A stretch of 11,622 nt of DNA. Origin: Saprospiraceae bacterium. GTDB lineage: Bacteria; Bacteroidota; Bacteroidia; Chitinophagales; Saprospiraceae. Of the stretch, positions 1-6,394 are shown in pieces; within the stretch, counting starts at the first letter, position 1; each line of letters opens with the position of its first letter. The DNA lies in contig JALOMF010000074.1 in the NCBI GenBank assembly GCA_025455635.1, positions 1-11,622 of the forward strand, given 5' to 3'. Below the pieces are notes generated by a model that did no database searches, was not told where the DNA came from, and was given only the letters and a program-made list of their open reading frames with translations. Made by a program: the position numbers and the translations under genes.

Positions 1-1355
1 TTCTTCTCAATCGCTTTAATCATTTCACCCGCAATGTCTTTGTTAGTCGCCCCTTCAATGCCTTCTAAACCGGGTGACGAATTGACTTCCAACAAAAGTG
101 GCCCTTTACTCGAACGAATAATATCTACACCGGCTACTTTTAATCCCATCGCTTTGGCGGCTTTAATAGCGATTACTTTTTCTTCTTTGGTAGGTTTTAT
201 TACCGTAGCCGTTCCGCCTAAATGAATATTGGCTCTAAATTCTCCCGCTAAAGCTTCTCGTTGAATAGCTGCGACAACTTTTCCGTCAATCACAAATAAT
301 CGCAAATCTTTTCCGTTGGCTTCTTTGATAAATTCTTGTACTAAAATGTTTGCATTCAAACTTTTAAAAGCGTTAATCACACTTTCTGCAGCTTTTTTAG
401 TTTCAGCCAAAACAACTCCTTTTCCTTGTGTTCCTTCTAAAAGTTTTACAATTAATGGTGTTCCACCAACCATTTTTATCAAATCATCGGTATCTAAGGG
501 TGAATTGGCAAATCCGGTGGTTGGAATGTCAATCCCATTATTCAAAAGCAATTGCAAGGAATACAATTTATCCCGCGATTGCGTAATGGCAGATGAAGAA
601 TTTAAACAAAACACCTTCAAAGCCTCAAATTGACGTGTCAATGCACAACCATAAAATGTAATATTCGGGCGGATTCGAGGAATAACGGCATCCAGATCGT
701 TTAGAATTTTTCCCCCACGGTAATGAATTTCCGGAGTATCGGCATCCAATTTCATATAACATTCTTTGATGTTGAGAAATTGCATTTCGTGACCCCTACG
801 TTCACCGGCTTCCATAATTCTTTTGTTGCTGTATAACTCCGGATTGCTTGCTAAAAGTCCGATTTTTAAACCTCTTTTTTCATTGAGTACTTCAGGATAT
901 AAGTCTTTCAGTTTGTCTGATGAAGTTTCACCTAACAAATATTTTTGTTCCGGGTCAACTAATGCTCTTCCGCTCATGGCTTCTCGACCCAATAACATGC
1001 GAAAACCCATAGAATCGCGATTGGTTAATGTCATTTCGATGGACCAACTTAATTCGCCCAATTGTAATTGCGTTTGAATCACAAAACGTTGTTCACGAAA
1101 TCCACTAGAACTTTTTACGATTCGTTTATCAATTAAAGGTGCTTGACAATGAATAATGGTTTTTACATTATTTTGAATCGGATTAATATCGAATTTGACC
1201 CAATGTTCTCCCTCTTTTATAAACGGACTGATATTGATGGCATGTAAGGCAGAAGTTTTGGCACCTGAGTCCACACGAGCTTTAATGGTAGGAATTCCTA
1301 ATTCGGGAAAAGAACACCATTCTTCACTACCTAAAATTAATTTGTTGTCTAACAT
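1..1355 (-). CDS. rimK: RimB-like protease domain fused to RimK glutamate ligase (3' end off the left edge)
   Basis: The reading frame opens with ATG at 1355 and is open for 451 codons to the left edge. Residues about 1-150 match the putative 'ATP-dependent zinc protease' (RimB-like) family: an aspartic-protease-like VDSGAKTSALH at 28-38 and LLGREAMSGRALVDP at 121-135. Residues 163 onward align closely, from memory, with E. coli RimK (LYSNKR, AVIPRIRPNITFYG, LLEGTQGKGVVLAETK, VAGVDI, EVNSSPGLEGIE), an ATP-grasp ligase that adds glutamates to the C-terminus of ribosomal protein S6. By that alignment only about a dozen C-terminal residues are missing. The family suggests that one half adds glutamates and the other trims the tail; that is inference here. 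The gene is AT-rich with AT-ending codons, unlike everything downstream. The start follows an A-rich stretch without Shine-Dalgarno sequence. The family call is secure; that it belongs to the same genome is less so. Confidence 0.93.
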   Translation of the reverse strand, partial: MLDNKLILGSEEWCSFPELGIPTIKARVDSGAKTSALHAINISPFIKEGEHWVKFDINPIQNNVKTIIHCQAPLIDKRIVKSSSGFREQRFVIQTQLQLGELSWSIEMTLTNRDSMGFRMLLGREAMSGRALVDPEQKYLLGETSSDKLKDLYPEVLNEKRGLKIGLLASNPELYSNKRIMEAGERRGHEMQFLNIKECYMKLDADTPEIHYRGGKILNDLDAVIPRIRPNITFYGCALTRQFEALKVFCLNSSSAITQSRDKLYSLQLLLNNGIDIPTTGFANSPLDTDDLIKMVGGTPLIVKLLEGTQGKGVVLAETKKAAESVINAFKSLNANILVQEFIKEANGKDLRLFVIDGKVVAAIQREALAGEFRANIHLGGTATVIKPTKEEKVIAIKAAKAMGLKVAGVDIIRSSKGPLLLEVNSSPGLEGIEGATNKDIAGEMIKAIEK

Positions 1356-1431
1356 TTTTTGATGATGATAATTAAAATAAAACCACGAATCCACAACATA
1401 AAAGTAATTTATTTGTGAAAAAGTAAGGTGG

Positions 1432-2313
1432 TCAATGAAGCAACTCCACTCCCCCACACTCCCGCAGCGTAATCACCCGCCAAGTCGCCAGCACTTTTTC
1501 CACCTCCTTCACTTGCTTTGCGGCCATCGCAACGAGGAAAACCTCCCGCTCCGTTTTACCAAAAATGGCTTGGTCGAAATACTCCGCCACATTGCGGTGC
1601 AGGTTTGGTTGGAAGAAGCGGGTGGCGTTGCTCCAATTGTCGAAACCGAGGTTGGCGCTGAGGCAAAGGTTGGCCAAGGTGTCCACATCAGCCGAGGAAT
1701 CGGTGTAGAGCAGCACGGAGAAAGTGTGCCAATTGGACGACTTCAGCAGTTGCAGCTCATCGTGGATGGGCAGTTTTTTGCTTTGTTGGTAGAGTTGTCC
1801 GTTCGGCTTGTTTTCCACCAACACCAAATCCTTGTAGCAGCGCCCCGACGATGGCTGCGGGATGCTCTCGATGGTGGCCTGCACAGGGTTGATGCGGCGG
1901 GCGGCCACCACTTCGGGCTGTGTGGCAGGGTTCAGGCGCAGCGGGATGATGCCGAGGTCGAGGTGCAGCGCCTCTGCCGAGGGCTTGAAGTGGAAGCCGA
2001 GCTGGTTCCAAGCATAGCGGGCAGTCTCCCATTCGCCGAGGGCAGTGGCGGCGATGCCGAGTGTTTCCCAGAGGTTTTCATCGAAGGGATTGTGCTCCAC
2101 GGCCCGTAGGCAGTACTGAAAAGTGGGCTTCCACTCCAAGCGGGAGCGGTAGGTGCGGCTGAGGAAGGCAAAGGGCACCGACCAATCGGGCGCCATGCGG
2201 GCGAGGCGCTTGCAGAGCTTCACCGCGTTGTACACGTCGCCACGGCGGTCGTACTCGACCACGAGGCGGTAAAGCTGCTCGGCGGCGTCGTTGTTGGATG
2301 GAGGTCGGTTCAC
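1432..2313 (-). CDS. TPR (tetratricopeptide) repeat protein of unknown function
   Basis: Counted from the GTG chosen here, residues about 10-115 form TPR-like helical pairs: AAEQLYRLVVEYDRRGDVYNA, then a unit around PDWSVPFAFLSRTYR, then ENLWETLGIAATALGEWETA. TPRs mediate protein contacts, so a scaffold or partner-binding role is likely, but the C-terminal half (about 120-293) is not recognised. No signal peptide or membrane segment is visible, so it is probably cytoplasmic. The frame stays open to a TTG at 2394, giving 320 residues. I prefer GTG at 2313 (293 residues) because a promoter -7 match (2392-2399) overlaps that TTG, placing it upstream of the expected RNA start, and because the extra 27 residues are low-complexity and partly encoded by a heptamer repeat. 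The gene lies downstream of the rhomboid gene on the same strand. Confidence 0.8.
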   Translation of the reverse strand: MNRPPSNNDAAEQLYRLVVEYDRRGDVYNAVKLCKRLARMAPDWSVPFAFLSRTYRSRLEWKPTFQYCLRAVEHNPFDENLWETLGIAATALGEWETARYAWNQLGFHFKPSAEALHLDLGIIPLRLNPATQPEVVAARRINPVQATIESIPQPSSGRCYKDLVLVENKPNGQLYQQSKKLPIHDELQLLKSSNWHTFSVLLYTDSSADVDTLANLCLSANLGFDNWSNATRFFQPNLHRNVAEYFDQAIFGKTEREVFLVAMAAKQVKEVEKVLATWRVITLRECGGVELLH

Positions 2314-2321
2314 GTTGGCAT

Positions 2322-2349
2322 GGTGGACGGTGGACGGCTCACGGTGGCG
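2322..2349. repeat. One-armed heptamer repeat (GGTGGAC type)
   Basis: On the plus strand four consecutive 7-bp units can be read: GGTGGAC (2322), GGTGGAC (2329), GGCTCAC (2336) and GGTGGCG (2343). The unit is the same as in the large dyad after dsbD at 9523-9597. The array lies just upstream of the GTG chosen as the TPR gene start, so it would form part of that gene's leader, or its first codons if the TTG at 2394 is used. No opposing arm is seen nearby. Confidence 0.7.
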
Positions 2350-2391
2350 GTGCGGATGTCCGGCAGGGTGAGCAATTTCCCGATTTTTTAC

Positions 2392-2422
2392 CAAAGGTAT
2401 CTAACCGAAAGTGAAGAAGCAA
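2392..2422 (-). promoter_or_regulatory. Bacteroidota-type promoter of the TPR gene
   Basis: Read on the minus strand, TTG (2422-2420) is followed after 20 nt by TACCTTTG (2399-2392), an exact match to the Bacteroidota -7 consensus TAnnTTTG at the usual distance from a -33 TTG. It fills the gap after the rhomboid stop codon at 2432. The expected RNA start is near 2385, which leaves a leader of about 70 nt containing the heptamer repeat. Confidence 0.55.
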
Positions 2423-2431
2423 TAGGGGCGG

Positions 2432-3100
2432 TCACTCGGCCTCCCGCTCGGCCTTTGTTTTATCGAAAACATCCCGGTCGAGGAAGTAGGAAGCCTCGGT
2501 GTTTTCGCCCTCCCAAGAAGGGGGCTGCGACTGCTCGTCGGCCTCGATTTCCTCCTTGTACCAGTAGGCCGTGAACACGCCCACCACTGCGCCGAGCAGG
2601 TGGCTTTCCCAGGAAACGTCCTTGTCGGTGGGCAGCACGCCGCTGAGGAAACCGCCGTAAAGCACCATCACCACTAGTGCCAAAATGATGGACTTGAGGC
2701 TGCGCCGGAAGATGCCGCAACCCAAAATAAAGCCCAGCAGCCCGTACACCACGCCGCTCATGCCGATGTGGAATTTGTTGCGGGCAAAGAGCCAGACAGC
2801 AAAGCCCGTGAGCAAGTAAATCATCAGCACACTGCGGAAAGCGACCCTGCGGTAGAAGTACATGACGATGAACGTGAGGACGAACATCGGGGCGGAATTG
2901 GAGAGCAGGTGGTTGAAATCGGCGTGAATGAGCGGGGCAAACACCACGCCCCGCAAGCCAAAAAACTCCCGTGGGAAAACGCCATACGCCCCGAAGTCGA
3001 GGTTGGCTATCACCTCCACGAAATAGACTGCCCACATGACCACCGTGAACTGGAAGGGCAGCCGAAGGCTTTTCAAAATCCGTTGTTTTTGTTCTTGCAT
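2432..3100 (-). CDS. Rhomboid-family intramembrane serine protease
   Basis: This 222-residue multi-pass membrane protein has the rhomboid signature. The nucleophile motif GMSG at 113-116 gives Ser115, and the base is His167 in WESHLLGAVVG. A HxxxxHLLSN element at 59-68 corresponds to the His/Asn oxyanion region (GlpG His150/Asn154 by family knowledge). About six hydrophobic segments are visible, at roughly 16-33, 48-58, 70-84, 90-106, 114-131 and 137-156, with a further one at 167-180. Rhomboids cleave transmembrane helices within the inner membrane; the substrate cannot be told from sequence. The tail after residue 181 is acidic and polar and looks cytoplasmic. The ATG at 3100 puts a short basic segment before the first helix. 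Length fits the short bacterial rhomboids. Both catalytic residues are present, so it is probably active. Confidence 0.93.
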   Translation of the reverse strand: MQEQKQRILKSLRLPFQFTVVMWAVYFVEVIANLDFGAYGVFPREFFGLRGVVFAPLIHADFNHLLSNSAPMFVLTFIVMYFYRRVAFRSVLMIYLLTGFAVWLFARNKFHIGMSGVVYGLLGFILGCGIFRRSLKSIILALVVMVLYGGFLSGVLPTDKDVSWESHLLGAVVGVFTAYWYKEEIEADEQSQPPSWEGENTEASYFLDRDVFDKTKAEREAE

Positions 3101-3205
3101 GCGCAGGCGCTAGGGCTTTGTTGGTGAAGCTGCAACGGCGGGGCGTTGCGAAGCAATATTCGATAAAAAGGTGCGAAGCAGCAAAAAAGTTGATTCAAAG
3201 GAAGA

Positions 3206-3236
3206 TAAAGGTAGCAGCGATTCCATTTTTTGCAAA
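3206..3236 (-). promoter_or_regulatory. Possible promoter of the rhomboid gene
   Basis: On the minus strand TTTG (3236-3233) is followed after 19 nt by TACCTTTA (3213-3206), one base from the TAnnTTTG consensus. The RNA would start near 3199, about 100 nt before the rhomboid ATG. The element lies in the 238-bp gap between the divergent rhomboid and lipoprotein genes. No good TAnnTTTG match was found on the plus strand for the lipoprotein gene. Confidence 0.3.
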
Positions 3237-3338
3237 ATTCACGGCCATTCGAGATTTCTCAAAAACCCTATCTTGCCGCCAAGTTCGGAGTGCCCTGCTT
3301 TCCGAAACCAACGCAACCAAACTGTCAAACATCGTATC

Positions 3339-3836
3339 ATGAAGCAGTCCATTTTCATTTTTTGCATCGCAGTAATGTTCGCCGCTTGCAACCAAGACAA
3401 GCCAGCACCCACAGCCCCAGCGGCACAACCACAGCCAGCGGCAGCGCCTGCGGCAACGCTCCCCAGCGTACCGCTTGAACTGATGGAAAAGCTTTGGCAG
3501 GAAGGCACACAAGTGGACTATATTTTCTACAACCACCCCTTCACGATGAGCCTTACCGAAAAATCGGCAGTGCAGCACGCCGTGCGCCACATCGCCGAAA
3601 CACCCGCCCCCCTGAAGCCGGAATGCAAGGCGTTGGGCCGGGTGACCTTCCAAATCAAGGGCGATATCGTACTGGAAGGCGACTTTTTTTTCAGCGCTGG
3701 GTGCACCTATTTTGTTTTTGAAAAAAACAGGGTGAAAACCTATGCCAACTACATGACCGACGAAGCCGTCCAGTATTTCAACAACCAGATTCAGCAAGCC
3801 ATGAAAATGCAGCAGCAGATGCAGCAGCCTCAATAA
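3339..3836 (+). CDS. Small secreted lipoprotein of unknown function
   Basis: This 165-residue protein begins with a type II signal peptide: MKQS, a hydrophobic core, and a lipobox-like FAAC ending at Cys17, so the mature protein should be lipid-anchored at the cell envelope. A Pro/Ala linker (about 22-43) leads to a compact domain (about 45-150) with KPECKALGRVTF and FFFSAGCTYFVFEKN; the two cysteines (in KPEC and AGC) could form a disulfide. The tail is Gln/Met-rich (QQAMKMQQQMQQPQ). I do not recognise the family. The ATG at 3339 was chosen because the signal peptide begins exactly there, although the frame is open further upstream. The stop codon is directly followed by the heptamer dyad that fills the gap to the phosphatase gene, with which it may be co-transcribed. 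Confidence 0.85.
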   Translation: MKQSIFIFCIAVMFAACNQDKPAPTAPAAQPQPAAAPAATLPSVPLELMEKLWQEGTQVDYIFYNHPFTMSLTEKSAVQHAVRHIAETPAPLKPECKALGRVTFQIKGDIVLEGDFFFSAGCTYFVFEKNRVKTYANYMTDEAVQYFNNQIQQAMKMQQQMQQPQ

Positions 3837-3921
3837 GTTTGCAGTTCGGCAGTAGGCAGTGGGCAGTCTGGGGCTGCTACCCCGGCATTGACTGCAAACT
3901 GCCCACTGCCAATCTGCAAAC
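3837..3921. repeat. Heptamer dyad repeat filling the lipoprotein-phosphatase gap
   Basis: The left arm reads GTTTGCA (3837), an 8-bp GTTCGGCA, GTAGGCA (3852) and GTGGGCA (3859). The right arm carries reverse-complement units: TGCAAAC (3893), TGCCCAC (3900), TGCCAAT (3907) and, after one extra C, TGCAAAC (3915). The centre holds a small GGGG-ctgcta-CCCC hairpin. The array starts on the first base after the lipoprotein stop codon and ends 8 nt before the phosphatase ATG. RNA from either strand could fold into a long imperfect hairpin. Confidence 0.8.
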
Positions 3922-3929
3922 TAAAAAAT

Positions 3930-4829
3930 ATGCGCCTAGCTGTCATTGACTGTGGTACCAATACCTTTCACCTCCTCGTCGTGGACCTGCAGCCCGACCG
4001 CAGCTTCGTGCAGGTGTACAAGCAGCGCCAGTACGTGCGGCTGGGGCAGGAGGGGCTTGACCAAATCGGGGCGGCGCCCTTCCAGCGGGGCTTGGACTGC
4101 CTCACTTTTTTTAGGGAAAAAATGCAGGAACTGGGCGTGGCCAAGTACCGGGCATTCGGCACCGAGGCGCTGCGCCGTGCCACCAACGGGCCGGACTTCG
4201 TGCAAGCCGTGAAGGCCAGCAGCGGCGTGGACATCCAGCTCATACCCGGCGACGAGGAGGCCCGGCTCATCCACCTCGGCGTGAAGCAGGCCGTGCCCGT
4301 CCTTGAGGGCAAAACCCTCATCGTGGACATCGGTGGGGGCAGCGTGGAGTTCATCATCGCCAGTGAGGAGCAGGTGTTCTGGGCACAGAGCTTCCCCGTC
4401 GGGGTGCAGGTGCTGTTCTCCCAGTTCCAAAAAAACGACCCCATCCTGCCGGATGAAATCCAAGCCATTGAACAGTACCTTGACGAGGTGCTGAAACCGC
4501 TTCATGCCGCATTGCGCCAGCATGAAACACCTACGCTGACGGGCGCATCCGGCTCCTTCGAGGTGGTGGAGGACATGCTGGGCCGGGAGCGGGAAGACCC
4601 ACACTTCGCCATCATTTCACTGGACGAATTTTACCCCATCCACGAAAAAATCGTTCACGCAAGCCATGAAGAACGCATTAAAATGCAAGGTTTGCCACCT
4701 GAGCGGGTCGAACTAATTGTTGTTGCCTTTGTTTTGATGGACTATTTGTTGCGCCATGCAGGCATCAAAAAAATCATCACCTCAGCATACGCCATGAAGG
4801 AGGGAATGCTGCTCGAAATGGGCAACTGA
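3930..4829 (+). CDS. Ppx/GppA family phosphatase (exopolyphosphatase / pppGpp phosphatase)
   Basis: This 299-residue protein has the ASKHA-fold phosphate-binding signatures of the family: AVIDCGTNTFHLLV at 4-17 and IVDIGGGSVEF at 131-141. GTEALRRATN (77-86) and PGDEEARLI (106-114) are also family motifs; by recalled alignment with Aquifex Ppx/GppA, Glu110 corresponds to the catalytic glutamate. MQGLPPERVELIV near the C-terminus matches the closing motif. The family removes terminal phosphates from polyphosphate or converts pppGpp to ppGpp; sequence alone does not separate the two. It is the short form, lacking the C-terminal HD-like domains of E. coli Ppx, and should be cytoplasmic. ATG at 3930, after an A-rich stretch, begins at the conserved N-terminus; an in-frame TTG at 3888 inside the repeat is rejected. 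The LOG-family gene follows after 21 nt, so an operon is likely. Confidence 0.92.
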   Translation: MRLAVIDCGTNTFHLLVVDLQPDRSFVQVYKQRQYVRLGQEGLDQIGAAPFQRGLDCLTFFREKMQELGVAKYRAFGTEALRRATNGPDFVQAVKASSGVDIQLIPGDEEARLIHLGVKQAVPVLEGKTLIVDIGGGSVEFIIASEEQVFWAQSFPVGVQVLFSQFQKNDPILPDEIQAIEQYLDEVLKPLHAALRQHETPTLTGASGSFEVVEDMLGREREDPHFAIISLDEFYPIHEKIVHASHEERIKMQGLPPERVELIVVAFVLMDYLLRHAGIKKIITSAYAMKEGMLLEMGN

Positions 4830-4850
4830 ATTTCAAGCAAAACAACGAAG

Positions 4851-5609
4851 ATGACCATGCCAACCAACACCATCAAAAACGCTTCGCTACCTACCCTCAA
4901 CGACGGTGAAATCCACTACCTCGACGGCCCGAAGAGCCGACACTTCGAACTTGGTTTTGCCTTCAACGTGTTTCGGGAGTTCATCAAAGGCTTTCGGGCG
5001 CTGCACTTTGTGGGGCCTTGCATCACGGTATTTGGCTCGGCCCGGTTCAAGGAGGGGCATGTGTACTACGAAAAAGCAAGGGAAGTGGGCAAGGCCATCG
5101 CCGCCACGGGCTTCACGACCATGACCGGGGGCGGCCCTGGCATCATGGAGGCCGCCAACCGGGGCGCCTTCGAGGCGGGCGGCAGGTCGGTCGGCTGCAA
5201 CATCGTGCTGCCCTTCGAGCAGCACCACAATCCATACATGCAGAAATCGGTGAACATCCGTTATTTCTTCGTGCGGAAGGTGCTGCTGCTCAAGTACAGC
5301 TACGCCTTCATCATCTTGCCGGGCGGCTGGGGCACCATGGACGAACTGTTTGAAACACTAACACTGGTGCAGACGAAGGTGATGCACAATTTCCCCGTGG
5401 TACTGGTCGGCAAAAGCTATTTCCAGCCACTGATGGATTACCTGCATTTCATGGAAACACAGAAGACCATTTCACCGGAAGACCTCAATCTCGTGCTGCT
5501 CACCGACGACGTAGAAGAGGCAATAGCGCACGTGGAAAAATACATCCAGGCGCACTACAAAATCTCGAAAAAAGGCCGTCCTTTTTGGTGGTTGTTTGAA
5601 AAGGTGTGA
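4851..5609 (+). CDS. LOG family (TIGR00730-type) nucleoside 5'-monophosphate phosphoribohydrolase
   Basis: This 252-residue protein has both hallmark motifs of the LOG/lysine-decarboxylase-like Rossmann family: GGGPGIMEAANRGAFEAGG at 93-111 and PGGWGTMDELFE at 157-168. A conserved FFVRK (139-143) supplies the usual arginine. Characterised members release ribose 5-phosphate and the base from nucleoside 5'-monophosphates, including cytokinin precursors. The bacterial substrate here is unknown, and nucleotide salvage or housecleaning is a reasonable guess. It lacks a signal peptide and should be cytoplasmic. The first 45 residues extend before the Rossmann core, a common length in the longer subgroup. 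An alternative ATG lies two codons in, at 4857. The gene starts 21 nt after the Ppx/GppA stop and is probably co-transcribed with it. Confidence 0.92.
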   Translation: MTMPTNTIKNASLPTLNDGEIHYLDGPKSRHFELGFAFNVFREFIKGFRALHFVGPCITVFGSARFKEGHVYYEKAREVGKAIAATGFTTMTGGGPGIMEAANRGAFEAGGRSVGCNIVLPFEQHHNPYMQKSVNIRYFFVRKVLLLKYSYAFIILPGGWGTMDELFETLTLVQTKVMHNFPVVLVGKSYFQPLMDYLHFMETQKTISPEDLNLVLLTDDVEEAIAHVEKYIQAHYKISKKGRPFWWLFEKV

Positions 5610-5610
5610 C

Positions 5611-5641
5611 TCGGTTGCGATTTCAGATTTGTCGCACCCGA
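5611..5641 (+). terminator. Possible hairpin just after the LOG gene
   Basis: TCGGTTGCGA (5611-5620) can pair with TCGCACCCGA (5632-5641) with one internal mismatch and an 11-nt loop, beginning two bases after the stop codon. No T-run follows, so if it marks an RNA 3' end it is not a classical intrinsic terminator. Confidence 0.25.
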
Positions 5642-5711
5642 TGATGGGCAATGAACTGGGCGTAACCAACACCTGAAACGAACTATTTCCAAGGGATTGT
5701 CGGCCTAATTT

Positions 5712-5719
5712 TACCTTTG
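5712..5719 (+). promoter_or_regulatory. Promoter -7 element of the four-helix membrane protein gene
   Basis: TACCTTTG matches the TAnnTTTG consensus exactly and is the same octamer as in the TPR gene promoter. The expected RNA start is near 5726, about 50 nt before the ATG at 5776. The -33 region is weak (TTTC at 5686-5689, spacer 22). It lies in the 166-bp gap after the LOG gene, which argues that this gene has its own transcript. Confidence 0.5.
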
Positions 5720-5775
5720 TCTGATAAGCCCAAGGGGCAATACTCAAATCTTCTAACTTAAAAAACTCGAAACTT

Positions 5776-6210
5776 ATGTTGAACGGACTTGTACATGCCC
5801 ATTCCGGCCTACGCTGGATTGTCTTGGTCTTGTTGATTGCCGCCACCTTCAAAGCACTGATGAAGTGGCGCTCGAACGTCGGCTACTCGGAGGGCGACCG
5901 CAAAATCAACCTTTTTACCATGATTTCGATGCACGTGCAGTTGCTCATCGGCTTGGCGCTGTACTCGATGAGCGGCCGGGTGGATTTTTCGCAAATGAAA
6001 GACGCCATGTTCCGCTTCTTCACGGTGGAGCATACGACGATGATGCTGATTGCCATCGTGCTTGTGACCATCGGCCATGCCAAATCGAAAAAACTGACGG
6101 ACGAAGTCAAAAAGCACAAGACCATTTTCACCTACTACCTCATTGCCTTGTTGCTCGTGCTGGCAGGTATTCCTTGGCCGTTCAGGGGATGGGGGAACGG
6201 ATGGTTTTGA
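5776..6210 (+). CDS. Four-helix membrane protein, cytochrome b-like family of Bacteroidota
   Basis: This 144-residue protein has four hydrophobic segments, at about 12-29, 45-64, 86-101 and 117-132, and ends with GIPWPFRGWGNGWF. The N-terminal HAHSGLRW motif (7-14), DRKINLFTMISMHVQLLIG and FFTVEHTTMMLIAIVLVTIG are, from memory, characteristic of a Bacteroidota family often annotated 'cytochrome B'. His9, His53, His86 and His101 lie in or at the ends of helices and could ligate heme; this is inference, since no biochemical assignment is known to me. It is an inner-membrane protein. It sits alone between two promoters, upstream of the Dsb genes but separated from them by a terminator, so a functional link to disulfide reduction is possible but not shown. 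Confidence 0.8.
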   Translation: MLNGLVHAHSGLRWIVLVLLIAATFKALMKWRSNVGYSEGDRKINLFTMISMHVQLLIGLALYSMSGRVDFSQMKDAMFRFFTVEHTTMMLIAIVLVTIGHAKSKKLTDEVKKHKTIFTYYLIALLLVLAGIPWPFRGWGNGWF

Positions 6211-6227
6211 TGAAGCTTACATGTTGA

Positions 6228-6268
6228 CAGGTCTTGTCCCGATTATTCGGGAGAGCAGGTCTTATCCC
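6228..6268. repeat. Palindrome flanked by a near-perfect 13-bp direct repeat
   Basis: CAGGTCTTGTCCC (6228-6240) and CAGGTCTTATCCC (6256-6268) are direct repeats with one difference. The palindrome TCCCGA-TTAT-TCGGGA (6237-6252) overlaps the first copy. The TCCCGA/TCGGGA arms recur in the longer palindrome at 11004-11027. It lies shortly after the stop codon of the four-helix protein and could act as an RNA 3'-end hairpin. Confidence 0.55.
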
Positions 6269-6269
6269 C

Positions 6270-6284
6270 TGCCTAACTGCCAAC
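6270..6284. repeat. Remnant of a TGCCNAC heptamer repeat
   Basis: TGCCTAAC (6270-6277) and TGCCAAC (6278-6284) resemble the right-arm units of the dyad at 3837-3921. Only about two units remain and no opposing arm is seen, so this is a weak call. Confidence 0.35.
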
Positions 6285-6324
6285 TAAATTTAACCCTTTC
6301 CGTTAAAGAAACTTTATTGTTGCC

Positions 6325-6362
6325 ATGCGCCAAAACTCCAGTGGTTTTGGCGCATTATTTTT
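6325..6362 (+). terminator. Intrinsic terminator after the four-helix membrane protein gene
   Basis: A perfect 12-bp stem, ATGCGCCAAAAC (6325-6336) with GTTTTGGCGCAT (6344-6355), has a 7-nt loop and is followed by TATTTTT. It is 115 nt downstream of the stop codon at 6210 and should end that transcript. Its T-rich tail overlaps a candidate -7 element of the next gene. Confidence 0.75.
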
Positions 6363-6363
6363 G
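6356..6363 (+). promoter_or_regulatory. Candidate -7 element of the DsbD-alpha-like gene
   Basis: TATTTTTG fits TAnnTTTG exactly. It begins on the base after the terminator stem and shares its T-run. The expected RNA start is near 6370, 25 nt before the ATG at 6395. No TTG lies at the normal -33 distance, because that position falls in the hairpin stem, so support is moderate. Confidence 0.4.
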
Positions 6364-6394
6364 TCTGCACATTTGAAAATCAAATTTTTCTGCA

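Noticed and set aside
34..1077. Three plus-strand open frames of 63-105 codons opposite rimK
   Set aside because: The minus strand encodes an uninterrupted RimB-RimK fusion over the same bases.
1356..1431. Promoter for rimK (TACTTTTA-like element upstream of 1355)
   Set aside because: One mismatch to TAnnTTTG and no -33 element at the right distance in AT-rich DNA where chance matches are common.
1435..2109. Long plus-strand open frame opposite the TPR gene
   Set aside because: Shadow of a GC-rich coding strand; its product has no recognisable domain, whereas the minus-strand product has TPR units.
3195..3833. Minus-strand open frame opposite the lipoprotein gene
   Set aside because: The plus strand has a signal peptide and lipobox; the minus product is His/Cys/Arg-rich and spans the intergenic region without any motif.
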